Source: an uncultured Clostridia bacterium
GTDB lineage: Bacteria; Bacillota; Clostridia; Oscillospirales; Ruminococcaceae
Direction: 5' to 3'
NCBI GenBank assembly: GCA_947625915.1
Contig: CANQPX010000019.1
Coordinates: forward strand, 1 to 33,282
DNA: 33,282 nt
Shown: positions 1 through 7,257 of the stretch, one piece after another
Position numbering within the stretch: position 1 is the first letter of the stretch
Layout: the number at the start of each line of letters is the position of its first letter
The notes under the pieces: generated by a model
Told to the model about the DNA's origin: nothing
The model's input: the letters and a program-made list of their open reading frames with translations, nothing else
The model's database searches: none
Made by a program: the position numbers and the translations under genes

Positions 1-465
1 CGGGTTCTCCCTTCCCCTGCGTTTCTCCCCCCGTGCCCCCCTTTTCCTAACCCCATCTCTCTCCGCGCTCGCTATCCTAAAGTAGAGATTATAGAAAAGA
101 TTTTTTTGAATTCTTGAACATGGAAAGTGTTGGCTACGGGTTCTTTGGTTTAGCTTATCTTAGTACGAGCGTTCTAATATTAGATGAAAATTAAAGAAGA
201 ATAAGCGTTCTAATCGGGAGAGAACTCCGCAAAAAGAATTTCTATTGTTTAGAACTCTATAATTGTTGAATATCAAACTAACAGTAGAACTCTCGTACCA
301 AGATAAACAAAACTGAGGGCTTCTGTTAATTTCACAAACTAAGTCATAGAGTACGAATATAATTCTTCTATAACATCTACTTTAGGATAGCGAGCGTGGA
401 AGGAGAAAGGTTGAAGGAAAGTGGGGAGCGCGAGGGGAGAAAAACTAAGGGAAGGGGAAAACCGG
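1..465. repeat. Long imperfect palindrome (two facing copies of a ~230-base repeat)
   Basis: The two halves are imperfect reverse complements about one centre near position 231. Best-conserved arms are 67-86 with 376-395 (20 of 20 bases) and 155-176 with 285-306 (20 of 22). The C-rich outer arms also match: 21-52 with 409-445, and 1-20 with roughly 446-464. Similarity fades but persists toward the centre. The left arm is probably cut by the window edge. ORFs here read low-complexity DNA and do not look like genes. It could be a MITE-like element, a pair of dispersed repeats inserted head to head, or DNA for a long hairpin RNA. No transposase is present. Confidence 0.6.
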
Positions 466-504
466 CGAGCGCCCATAGGGCCGCTCGGGTTTCCCCTTCC
501 CTTA
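446..504. repeat. Strong GC-rich hairpin
   Basis: Bases 446-460 are the exact reverse complement of 490-504 (15 bp). A second short pairing, CGAGCG at 466-471 with CGCTCG at 482-487, closes the inside. The right arm and the bases after it (486-520) resemble the first 40 bases of the window in direct orientation, so it is probably another partial copy of the repeat forming the palindrome at 1-465. No U-run follows, so it does not look like an intrinsic terminator. Confidence 0.55.
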
Positions 505-529
505 TGGTTGTCTGCCCCTCGCATAAATT

Positions 530-587
530 GGCAAAAGAGTTATAAGATAAACCAAGAAATAAGAACAGAACACCCCCGCCGTCCCCC
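530..587. repeat. Dispersed repeat, copy A (matches 32213-32285)
   Basis: This A-rich stretch followed by a C-rich block shares the 14-mer TAAGAACAGAACAC (560-573) with 32250-32263, within a longer alignable pattern: GGCAAAA, then GTTATA, an A-rich run, the 14-mer, then CCCCCGCCG. A third, partial copy lies at 641-670 (GGTTATAAAT to GATAAGAACAG). Copies A and D lie downstream of tRNA genes at opposite ends of the window. Confidence 0.55.
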
Positions 588-607
588 ACCCACCCTATGC
601 CTTCCTT

Positions 608-710
608 AAAGGTTCTGCCCCCCCCGAAAATCAAAAAAGGGGTTATAAATAAAACAAAAGATAAGAACAGCGTTCTTAAAGCCACATGAAGGTTTTACCC
701 CGAAAAATAA
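608..710. repeat. Two degenerate direct repeats with a small hairpin between
   Basis: The unit AAGGTTYTRCCCC followed by GAAAA occurs at 609-630 and again at 690-706. Between them is a perfect 6-bp hairpin, AAGAAC-AGC-GTTCTT, at 663-677. The rest of this non-coding stretch, 711-827, is A-rich and shows no supportable gene. Confidence 0.4.
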
Positions 711-827
711 AACAAAAATAATTTTGCTATGCTTTTAATAGAAAAGCAAACTCCGCCCATTTTTACATTTGCCCCCAAAATAAAAACTAAGAGATCCAAA
801 CAGAATAAAAGATAAAAACAAAACGCC

Positions 828-862
828 AAAAAATCCCGCAGACATGAACCGCCTGCGGGATT
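828..862 (-). terminator. Intrinsic terminator after tRNA-Thr
   Basis: A 10-bp stem (832-841 with 853-862) is followed on the minus strand by a run of U (828-833 read in reverse). The stem begins at the last base of the encoded tRNA CCA end, so terminator and tRNA touch. Confidence 0.85.
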
Positions 863-937
863 GGAGCTATCTATCGGATTTGAACCGACGACCTCATCCT
901 TACCAAGGATGTGCTCTACCAACTGAGCTAAGATAGC
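862..937 (-). tRNA. tRNA-Thr (anticodon GGT)
   Basis: A 76-base tRNA read on the minus strand. The acceptor stem pairs GCTATCT with AGATAGC. The D-loop contains AGCTCAGTTGGTAGAGC, the anticodon stem is CATCC/GGATG with loop TTGGTAA (anticodon GGT, reading threonine ACC/ACU), and the T-arm has GGTTCGAATCC. The discriminator base is T and the CCA end is encoded. Confidence 0.96.
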
Positions 938-958
938 ATACAAACTCAATGCTTAATT

Positions 959-987
959 ATTATACCTCATTCCGATACGTTTGTCAA
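959..987 (-). promoter_or_regulatory. Sigma-A promoter of tRNA-Thr
   Basis: On the minus strand a perfect -35 TTGACA (982-987) and perfect -10 TATAAT (959-964) are separated by 17 bases. The tRNA begins 21 bases beyond the -10. The bases after the -10, AATTAAGC, are identical to those at the tRNA-Lys promoter (32023-32030). Confidence 0.9.
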
Positions 988-1015
988 GCTTTTTTTCAAA
1001 AAATTTTTTTAACAC

Positions 1016-1044
1016 TGAATATTTTGCTAAAATTTTCCTATAAT
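1016..1044 (+). promoter_or_regulatory. Possible promoter of spoIIR
   Basis: TGAATA at 1016-1021 and TATAAT at 1039-1044 are 17 bases apart, 33 bases before the spoIIR start. The -10 fits sigma-A, while the -35 is closer to the GNATA-type -35 of forespore sigma-F/sigma-G promoters. In Bacillus subtilis spoIIR is transcribed by sigma-F. The sigma factor cannot be assigned from sequence alone. Confidence 0.4.
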
Positions 1045-1077
1045 TCATTTAAAATATGAAAGGAATGTTTTGACAAT

Positions 1078-1704
1078 ATGAAAATAAAAGCATGGCAAGC
1101 AGAGATCTCCGTTTTGATCGGTATGGCAGCAGCGGTGTTCTGCGCAGGATTTTGTAATTTTAACAACGAGTATAATGCACTTACCGATACCGTGTTCAGA
1201 CTGCATATCCCCGCTAATTCGGACAGTCCCCGCGATCAAGCCGTAAAACTGAAAGTGAGAGACGCTGTTCTTGAAAAGACTGCGGATATCTTCCGCGGCA
1301 AACATTCCGCCGATGAAGCCGCTGCAGCTGCAAAAGAAGATCTCGAACTTATCCGCCGAACCGCCGAAGATACCCTCCGAGAATACGGCATAAACGAAAC
1401 TGTAAAATGCGAAGTCACAAAAATGCATTTTGATACAAAAGTATACGATACCATAACCATGCCCGCCGGAGAATATTCCGCTCTCAGAATAACCATCGGC
1501 AGCGGCGAAGGCAAGAACTGGTGGTGCGTGATGTTCCCGCCGCTTTGCCTGCCCGCCGTCACCGACATAAACGATGCCCTCAACGAATATGACGGCGTTT
1601 TTACCGCCGAAGAACTTGATATGCTCAACTCTCCGGAAAACTACGAATGCCGCTTCTATATCCTCGATCTCCTGAAAAAACTGAAAGACCGTTTCAGCGA
1701 ATAG
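1078..1704 (+). CDS. spoIIR: Stage II sporulation protein R
   Basis: SpoIIR is the forespore-made, exported signal that triggers SpoIIGA to process pro-sigma-E in the mother cell at the engulfment stage. The 208-residue product starts with one hydrophobic segment (about 10-26), which acts as signal or anchor. Family hallmarks follow: HIPANSDSPRDQAVKLKVRD at residues 43-62, MPAGEYSALRITIG at 128-141, and NWWCVMFPPLCLP at 147-159. Length is about normal for the family. The ATG at 1078 follows an AAAGGA site by 13 bases. It stands alone: tRNA-Thr diverges from it, and the next gene has its own promoter. Identification is firm from these motifs. It implies the organism forms endospores, consistent with spoIID and spmAB in the window. 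Confidence 0.93.
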   Translation: MKIKAWQAEISVLIGMAAAVFCAGFCNFNNEYNALTDTVFRLHIPANSDSPRDQAVKLKVRDAVLEKTADIFRGKHSADEAAAAAKEDLELIRRTAEDTLREYGINETVKCEVTKMHFDTKVYDTITMPAGEYSALRITIGSGEGKNWWCVMFPPLCLPAVTDINDALNEYDGVFTAEELDMLNSPENYECRFYILDLLKKLKDRFSE

Positions 1705-1770
1705 TGCCAAGTTATAATAATTCACTAAAAATTAATATATTTTTTTGTGAACTTATTTTCTCAAATTCCC

Positions 1771-1799
1771 TTGTGAAATGCTGAAATGTATGGTATAAT
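1771..1799 (+). promoter_or_regulatory. Sigma-A promoter of the DivIVA-like gene
   Basis: TTGTGA (1771-1776), a 17-base spacer and a perfect TATAAT (1794-1799). The start codon at 1886 lies about 80 bases past the predicted transcription start, leaving a leader without obvious structure. Confidence 0.7.
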
Positions 1800-1885
1800 T
1801 TTAATGTATTCCAATGTGCAAATGAGAGTCTCCTCTCTCATTCCGCATACGAAAAACAATTATCCGATAATTGGAGGTATTCACA

Positions 1886-2956
1886 ATGGATGGAACCGGA
1901 TTTCTCAAGACCGTAAGCTTCGGTGGATTTGACAAAAAAGACGTTCTTGCCTATGTTGATGAGTTAAATACTAAGATCTATTCTCTCGAAGCAGAGCTTG
2001 ATGAGAAAAAAGCACTGCTCGAAAGTTCCGGTGGCGGAAACGGCGTTGACAACAGCAAGTACGAGGAACTCCTCGCTGCCGATAAAGCTAAGATCAGCGA
2101 ACTTCAGACAAACAACGATTCTCTTAAACTCCAGATGAAATCTATGGAAGATGAACTCGCTCAGAAAGATAAAGAGATCGAAGCCCTCAAAGCCCATAAT
2201 TCCGAATTGGAAGAACAGCTGCAGGACGCTAAGAACAAGGCTGCAACAGGTGCCGGAGAAAGCAGTGCCATCGACCTCAGCAACGTTTTCCTCGAGGCTC
2301 AGAAAACTGCAAATACTATCGTTACACAGGCTAAGGAAAATGCCCGCAAAATGGACGAGGACGCAAAGAAACTCGCAAATCAGGTCGTTGATGACGCTAA
2401 CGGAAAAGCTTCCACTATCGTTAAAAACGCTGACGATAAAGCTTCCAAGATACTCTCTGAAGCAGAGGATAAGAGTTCCGAAATGCGCGCTGCCGCAGAT
2501 AAGATCAGAAAACAAGTTACCGAAGAGATCGCCGAGATCGACGAAAATGTTATCAAACTCAAGGAAGTTCTCGAAATGTTCTCCGGTGAAAGTATCGCTA
2601 AACTTGATGAAGCAAAAGCACGCATCGACAGCGCTCAAAACGCTCTCAAGAAAGGTGCTGTTCCCGGCGGTGCTGCTCCCGCAGCTAAACCCGCTGCAGC
2701 TCCTAAGCCTGCTCCTGCTCCCAAGCCCGCTCCGAAAGCCGCTGCTCCCGAGCCGCAGGCTGCCCGCTCCGAACCTCAGGCAGCTAAACCTGCTCCTCAG
2801 CCCGCTCCCCTGCCTAAAGCAAAACCCGCTTTTGCAGGATTTGACATGAGCGAACTTGAAAGCCTTACAAAAGCAGCTGAAGCCGAAGCAGAAGCAAGCG
2901 GCGATTATGACGATGAGCCGCCTGCAGCAGGAAGTATCTCACTTTCCGATATGTAA
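1886..2956 (+). CDS. DivIVA-like coiled-coil protein with Pro/Ala-rich tail
   Basis: A cytoplasmic scaffold-like protein of 356 residues. The start is the ATG at 1886, eight bases after GGAGG (1873-1877); a TTG at 1871 would overlap that site. The N-terminus (residues 6-35, FLKTVSFGGFDKKDVLAYVDELN) resembles the short N-terminal domain of DivIVA proteins. A long coiled coil follows (about 36-120), then a second helical region (about 130-250) with the AQKTANTIVTQAKENA pattern common in DivIVA C-terminal domains. About 260-315 is almost only Ala, Pro and Lys, and the C-terminus is acidic. DivIVA proteins mark curved membrane at poles and septa. The match is to domain style, so role and partners are inference. 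The next gene starts three bases after its stop codon, so the two are probably co-transcribed. Confidence 0.72.
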   Translation: MDGTGFLKTVSFGGFDKKDVLAYVDELNTKIYSLEAELDEKKALLESSGGGNGVDNSKYEELLAADKAKISELQTNNDSLKLQMKSMEDELAQKDKEIEALKAHNSELEEQLQDAKNKAATGAGESSAIDLSNVFLEAQKTANTIVTQAKENARKMDEDAKKLANQVVDDANGKASTIVKNADDKASKILSEAEDKSSEMRAAADKIRKQVTEEIAEIDENVIKLKEVLEMFSGESIAKLDEAKARIDSAQNALKKGAVPGGAAPAAKPAAAPKPAPAPKPAPKAAAPEPQAARSEPQAAKPAPQPAPLPKAKPAFAGFDMSELESLTKAAEAEAEASGDYDDEPPAAGSISLSDM

Positions 2957-2959
2957 GTT

Positions 2960-3517
2960 ATGGCTGAGATCTACGATATAAACGTTTCAGAACTCCGCAG
3001 TTTCTGCGGAAAACTGAAAGCGGGAGATAAAGTTTTGCTGACGGGTACCGTGTATACCGCCAGAGATGCTGCACATAAACGGTTCGACGCACTTCTTGAT
3101 AAGGGCGAGCCGCTGCCTGTAGATATCAGGGACGCTGTGATATATTATGCGGGTCCTACGCCCGCTCCGGAAGGAAAACCTATCGGTTCATGCGGTCCGA
3201 CGACTTCCGGCAGAATGGATAAATTCGCACCAAGGCTTCTTGACAACGGTCTTTGCGGCATGATCGGCAAAGGCGAACGCAGTGATGCTGTCAGAGACGC
3301 CATACAAAGAAACGGTGCAGTATATTTCTGCGCTGTCGGCGGCGCGGGTGCTCTTGCAGCAAGCTGTATCAAGAAATGTGAAGTCATAGCTTTTGAAGAT
3401 CTGGGCTGCGAGTCCGTAAAAAAGTTATACATAGAAAAATTTCCCGTAACAGTTGCAGATGATTGTAACGGTGGAGATATTTTCACGGCAGGACGGCAGC
3501 AATACGCACAAATATAA
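2960..3517 (+). CDS. fumB-like: Class I fumarate hydratase, beta subunit (orphan)
   Basis: The protein is the C-terminal/beta half of the iron-sulfur class I fumarase and L-tartrate dehydratase family, which interconverts fumarate and malate (or dehydrates tartrate) with an alpha subunit carrying the 4Fe-4S cluster. Its 185 residues cover the whole beta domain. Recognisable segments are the TGTVYTARDAAHKR region (28-41), YYAGPTPAP (62-70), GPTTSGRMD (79-87) and the GGAGALAA loop. In most genomes the alpha gene sits immediately upstream. Here the upstream neighbour is a DivIVA-like gene, and no alpha subunit occurs in the window. The partner is presumably elsewhere. Whether it acts on fumarate or tartrate cannot be told. 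The symbol is only a family label. Confidence 0.85.
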   Translation: MAEIYDINVSELRSFCGKLKAGDKVLLTGTVYTARDAAHKRFDALLDKGEPLPVDIRDAVIYYAGPTPAPEGKPIGSCGPTTSGRMDKFAPRLLDNGLCGMIGKGERSDAVRDAIQRNGAVYFCAVGGAGALAASCIKKCEVIAFEDLGCESVKKLYIEKFPVTVADDCNGGDIFTAGRQQYAQI

Positions 3518-3521
3518 TAAC

Positions 3522-3550
3522 AAAGGCAGGAAGATAACTTTCCTGCCTTT
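3522..3550. terminator. Hairpin between convergent genes
   Basis: An 11-bp stem (3522-3532 with 3540-3550) with a seven-base loop lies five bases after the fumarase stop and overlaps the end of the convergent DUF4364 gene. U-runs are short on both sides, so it is a plausible but not strong bidirectional terminator. Confidence 0.65.
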
Positions 3551-4112
3551 ATTCATTGGGGATATCGATCTTTTCTTCTTCATTTTCAAGAACATATTCC
3601 ATGACTTTGCTGTAAAATCCCGCAGGATCAAGCATTATCTTATCGCTTATCAGCTTCGCCTGTTCCTCATCGGGCGCGTAAAGCGAAAGCTTCATAAGAT
3701 CAAAATCCTTGTCTTTTATACGGCAATTTACTTCACAGCCGCTTTCAAAAGTTTTTATATCCGTTTCGGCTGCGCTTTCGCGTTTCAGCTTGGCAAAATA
3801 ATACAGCGCAGACTTTAAAAGTTCCTTTCTGAAATAATAAGGGATCGTATCGTTGAAATAATCCGCTCCGAAACGTCCTTTTTCTTCAAGTTTTATATAT
3901 GTTTTTCCTCCGTCGGTAACTTTGCTGACGGAATTATTTTTTATAAGTGAATCAATTGCTTCGGTGTAGTTGAAATAATTTATCACTTCGCTGTCAACAA
4001 CTATCTCATAAAGCTGTTCTTCCGTTACAGGCTCTTTCAGCTTGCCGAGTAAGTAACATAACAGCACCTTTACATCATGAACGGAATTAAGTTCCGTGTT
4101 AAGTTCATTCAT
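3549..4112 (-). CDS. DUF4364 family protein
   Basis: A 187-residue soluble protein matching the DUF4364 family of Clostridia by overall pattern: an N-terminal winged-helix-like segment (about 12-80, including LLCYLLGKLKEPVTEEQLYEIV and the IDSLIKNNSVSKV stretch), then a mixed alpha/beta C-terminal part. The family is probably DNA-binding or regulatory, but no function is established to my knowledge. The start ATG at 4112 follows GGAGG by 11 bases. It is the last gene of the leftward block, 34 bases after the membrane-protein gene, and ends at the convergent hairpin. Confidence 0.75.
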   Translation of the reverse strand: MNELNTELNSVHDVKVLLCYLLGKLKEPVTEEQLYEIVVDSEVINYFNYTEAIDSLIKNNSVSKVTDGGKTYIKLEEKGRFGADYFNDTIPYYFRKELLKSALYYFAKLKRESAAETDIKTFESGCEVNCRIKDKDFDLMKLSLYAPDEEQAKLISDKIMLDPAGFYSKVMEYVLENEEEKIDIPNE

Positions 4113-4146
4113 AAGAACAAAAGACCTCCGTTTGCATAGGGGAAGA

Positions 4147-4881
4147 TCACATCATGCTGTCTATCTTGCGGCTGCTTTTCGGAAGTTGAGTTTCCATAGA
4201 AAGTTCGTCCATTTCATAACTTGCGGGAGCAGCCTGTTCACTGTCGGGATCTTCCTTTTTCTCTTTTTGCTGACGTTTGAGGAATTCACTCTGATGATAG
4301 TGCAGACCGCTTGTGTTTGCCATAGGACGCGGCTCGTTTATTACTTCTATGAAATCGGGATAGCCTTCTTTCAGCGAAAGTTCGTCAAGTTCCTTATGGA
4401 GACGGATAATATAGTCCTGCAGCCACATTCCGTACATTCCGTATATCAGCAGGTACAATCCTTTGACAATGCCCCATGCTCCGTCAAATCTGCCTGTGAA
4501 CAGTCCTGCCAAGCCGAACAGCGCGCCCGCCGCATATATGCAGAAAATAAACTTATGCGGTTTGCGGAGTTTGAAGAAAAATGCGATAAAAGAAAGCACC
4601 GCTATCGAAAACAGGAAAAACATATACAGATAAGGCGTATTGAACGTCAGCCCCGAGGAGTCATTCGTGCCAAGTTCCTCATTGAGTATTTTCTGCGCAA
4701 GCACAAGATCCGCTCCTGCAAGCAGTGCCAGACCTCTTATTGCATAAATGACCGCAAGTACCAGAAATACCGTTGCCGACGGTATTATCGCCATCCAGAA
4801 CGCCACATGAAAATGCTTCATAAGATCTTTATATCTCTTATGATTTATGCGGAACTCTTCTTCTCTTTTGAGCGAAGCCAT
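4147..4881 (-). CDS. Four-helix membrane protein, unknown function
   Basis: I do not recognise this 244-residue protein. It begins with a charged N-terminus (MASLKREEEFRINHKRYKDL). About four hydrophobic segments follow, at roughly 27-50, 84-103, 108-130 and 135-155. The polar C-terminal tail is about 85 residues long and rich in Lys, Glu, Ser and Pro. The chosen start is the ATG at 4881, eight bases after GGAGGG; the longer TTG start at 4899 would overlap that site. It follows aroC by 24 bases and precedes the DUF4364 gene, so it is probably in the same transcript as the aro genes, though nothing ties it to aromatic synthesis. Confidence 0.7.
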   Translation of the reverse strand: MASLKREEEFRINHKRYKDLMKHFHVAFWMAIIPSATVFLVLAVIYAIRGLALLAGADLVLAQKILNEELGTNDSSGLTFNTPYLYMFFLFSIAVLSFIAFFFKLRKPHKFIFCIYAAGALFGLAGLFTGRFDGAWGIVKGLYLLIYGMYGMWLQDYIIRLHKELDELSLKEGYPDFIEVINEPRPMANTSGLHYHQSEFLKRQQKEKKEDPDSEQAAPASYEMDELSMETQLPKSSRKIDSMM

Positions 4882-4905
4882 AAAACATCCCTCCGTCAAG
4901 GCTTT

Positions 4906-5997
4906 TTAAAAGTTCGGATAGGAAAGCATATGCGAAAGGATAGCCAGATTTGCCGCTGCTTCAACACACGGAACAGCCCTCGGAACAACGCATGGATCGT
5001 GTCTGCCCTTTATTTTCAGAGTCTCGTTTTTCATTGAAGAAAGGTCTACCGTTGCCTGTTCCTTTGAAATTGAAGGCGTAGGCTTGAACGCAACGCGGAA
5101 AACTATGGGCATTCCCGAAGAGATACCGCCAAGTATGCCGCCGTGATTGTTCGTTCTCGTAAGTACATGACCTCTTTCGTCAACGTAGAACTCATCATTG
5201 TTCTGACTTCCCAGCATTTCGGACGCCTGAAAGCCTGCGCCGAACTCTATTCCCTTTACTGCGGGTATACCGAACACAAGCTGAGCGATGCTGTTTTCCA
5301 GTCCCTCGAAAATAGGCGAGCCTATTCCCGCAGGAACGTTCGTTACCATACATTCAACAATGCCGCCCACGCTGTCCTGTGCTTCGCGGGCTTTGGCAAT
5401 ATCATTTTTCATAGCCGTGCCTTTCCTGTCGTTAAGAACGGGAAAACTCTTATGCCTTAACGCAATTATCTCATCTCTTGAGATACCGCACGGGTCAAAA
5501 GCGTTGTCCTTTATGTTGTGTATACGGAGGATATGCGCGCCTGTGTATATACCGCGGCGTTCAAGTATCTGACCGCATATCGCTCCCGCAAAGCAAAGCG
5601 GAGCAGTCAGCCTTCCTGAAAAATGCCCGCCGCCGCGAACGTCGTTGAAACCTTTGTAGCGCAGTGCGCCCGTGTAGTCCGCATGACCGGGGCGTGCGAG
5701 TTTTGAGATATTGTTATAGTCCTGAGAATGGGTATCGGTGTTGTTGATGAATGCCGCCAAAGGAGTTCCCGTTGTGTAATTATTGTAGATCCCGGAGAGG
5801 ATATTCGGCATATCCGATTCACGTCTCGGTGTGGAAGTGCCGTCCTTTTTGGGAGCGCGTCTTGCCATAAAGCTGCGCAGCTCCTCGGCATCTATATGTT
5901 CGCCTGAAGGAAGTTTATCAAGTACCACACCTATAGCAGGACCGTGGGATTCGCCGAAAATTGATACAGTAATGTTATGATTCCAGAATGAAGACAT
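4906..5997 (-). CDS. aroC: Chorismate synthase
   Basis: Catalyses the last shikimate step, conversion of 5-enolpyruvylshikimate-3-phosphate to chorismate, using reduced FMN without net redox change. The 363-residue length is typical. Signature stretches are FGESHGPAIG (14-23, the FMN/substrate His17), the RARR-like MARRAP (44-49), RPGHADYTGALRY (102-114), and RGGGHFSGRLTAP (121-133). Near the C-terminus are GILGGISSGMPI, the FKPTPSI motif and GRHDPCVVPRAVP. The start ATG follows an AAAGGAG site. It lies 27 bases after aroA in the aroF-aroB-aroA-aroC block. Confidence 0.97.
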   Translation of the reverse strand: MSSFWNHNITVSIFGESHGPAIGVVLDKLPSGEHIDAEELRSFMARRAPKKDGTSTPRRESDMPNILSGIYNNYTTGTPLAAFINNTDTHSQDYNNISKLARPGHADYTGALRYKGFNDVRGGGHFSGRLTAPLCFAGAICGQILERRGIYTGAHILRIHNIKDNAFDPCGISRDEIIALRHKSFPVLNDRKGTAMKNDIAKAREAQDSVGGIVECMVTNVPAGIGSPIFEGLENSIAQLVFGIPAVKGIEFGAGFQASEMLGSQNNDEFYVDERGHVLTRTNNHGGILGGISSGMPIVFRVAFKPTPSISKEQATVDLSSMKNETLKIKGRHDPCVVPRAVPCVEAAANLAILSHMLSYPNF

Positions 5998-6024
5998 TTT
6001 TGGAGCTCCTTTCTTTTTTTGCTT

Positions 6025-7254
6025 TTATCCGAGAATTTCAAAACGTCCGCCCAATGAGCCGAGATCATCAAAAAATCCGGGGTAACTTTTATTGACCGCT
6101 TCCGCGCCTTTTATTATCACCGGAGCGTCAGAAGACAGCGCAGCTATCGCCGCCGACATAACTATCCTGTGATCGTGGCAGGAATCCACCGTTCCGCCGG
6201 TAAATTTTTCGATAGGCTGCATTTCAAGGAAATCGTCTCCCGCCGTAACTTTGCCGCCGATAGCGTTGAGCTGCCGTGCAACATCGTTCAAGCGGTCGCT
6301 TTCCTTTATTTTGAGCCGCGCAGCATTGACTATGCGGCTCGTTCCCTTAGTAAAGCATCCCAGAACGGTAAGTATCGGCACCAGATCGGGAATGTCTCCC
6401 ACATCTGCGGTAAAGGGCTTCATTTCTTTTCCGCAGGAATTTATTATATCAACTATAGCCTTATCGCCCTGTGCCGTATCCGGGTCAAGATTTTTTATTT
6501 CAATTTCCGAACCCAGAGCCGCTGCAACATAGAAAAACGCTGCCTGTGAATAGTCTCCCTCTACGCTGACGTTGCAAGGGCGGTATTTCTGCCCGCCTTG
6601 TACATGATATTCGGGAAGTCCGTCCTTTTCGGTCTCTTCTATTGTAATTCCGAAATTTTTAAGTGCGGATATCGTCATATCAACATACGGTTTTGACTGT
6701 AAATGCGAAGTCATTTTCACCACTGAATTTCCCTGACAAAGCGGCAGCGCATACAAAAGTCCCGTTATGAACTGTGAAGAGATATCCCCTTCCATTCTGT
6801 ATTCGCCTGCGGTAAGTTTTCCCGTCATGTGTAACGGAAGTCCGCCCTGCGGCTCAAATGTAACGCCTTTCTGCGGAAATTCCCGTAGATACGGAGTTAT
6901 GGGGCGCTGCGGAAGTTTTGCCCGTCCGAGGAAAGCGGACTCCGTTCCCAGAGCCGCCGCTATCGGTATCACGAACCTAAGCGTTGCGCCGCTTTCGCAG
7001 CAGTCTATCTCGACTTTTTGCGGTGGAGTTTTTATGCCTTTTACCGTGAAAACTCCGTCCTCGCTGAAAATATTTGCTCCCAAAGCTTCCATGGCCGCAG
7101 CCGAAACGCTTATATCGTTTGAAACGGTTATATTTGATATTTCCGAAACTCCGTCCGCAAGTGCCGCGGCGATTATCATTCTCTGGGAATATGCTTTTGA
7201 CGAAGGAGCCTTTACCGTTCCTATAAGCTTAGAAGGATAGATCTTTATATCCAT
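6025..7254 (-). CDS. aroA: 3-phosphoshikimate 1-carboxyvinyltransferase (EPSP synthase)
   Basis: Transfers enolpyruvyl from PEP to shikimate-3-phosphate. The 409-residue protein has the two-domain EPSPS pattern: substrate-binding SSKAYSQRMIIAAAL near the start, the PEP-loop ESGATLRFVIPIAAALG (about 86-102), RPITPYL, SSQFITGLLYALP, DYSQAAFF, DVGDIPDLVPILTV, RLKIKESDRLN and the HDHRIVMSAAIAALSS segment. The loop that reads NAGTAMRP in class I enzymes such as that of E. coli reads ESGATLRF here, so this is not the classical class I form. The gene follows aroB after three bases and precedes aroC by 27, all in one direction, so translation is probably coupled. Confidence 0.96.
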   Translation of the reverse strand: MDIKIYPSKLIGTVKAPSSKAYSQRMIIAAALADGVSEISNITVSNDISVSAAAMEALGANIFSEDGVFTVKGIKTPPQKVEIDCCESGATLRFVIPIAAALGTESAFLGRAKLPQRPITPYLREFPQKGVTFEPQGGLPLHMTGKLTAGEYRMEGDISSQFITGLLYALPLCQGNSVVKMTSHLQSKPYVDMTISALKNFGITIEETEKDGLPEYHVQGGQKYRPCNVSVEGDYSQAAFFYVAAALGSEIEIKNLDPDTAQGDKAIVDIINSCGKEMKPFTADVGDIPDLVPILTVLGCFTKGTSRIVNAARLKIKESDRLNDVARQLNAIGGKVTAGDDFLEMQPIEKFTGGTVDSCHDHRIVMSAAIAALSSDAPVIIKGAEAVNKSYPGFFDDLGSLGGRFEILG

Positions 7255-7257
7255 AAA

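Noticed and set aside
1-465. Insertion sequence
   Set aside because: Inverted arms are present, but no transposase frame and no clear target-site duplication can be seen; only a non-autonomous element remains possible.
339-949. Short ORFs in the left repeat region and over tRNA-Thr
   Set aside because: They read C/G-rich palindromic repeats or the tRNA itself, lack ribosome sites, and resemble no protein.
2151-2849. Second frame of 232 codons inside the DivIVA-like gene
   Set aside because: Repetitive Ala/Lys/Glu coding sequence leaves other frames open; the product is a Pro/Arg/Ser/Leu-rich composition artefact without a ribosome site.
4096-5037. Plus-strand ORF of 313 codons across the membrane-protein gene and the end of aroC
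   Set aside because: It has no ribosome site and lies antisense to aroC and the membrane gene, both of which have good starts.
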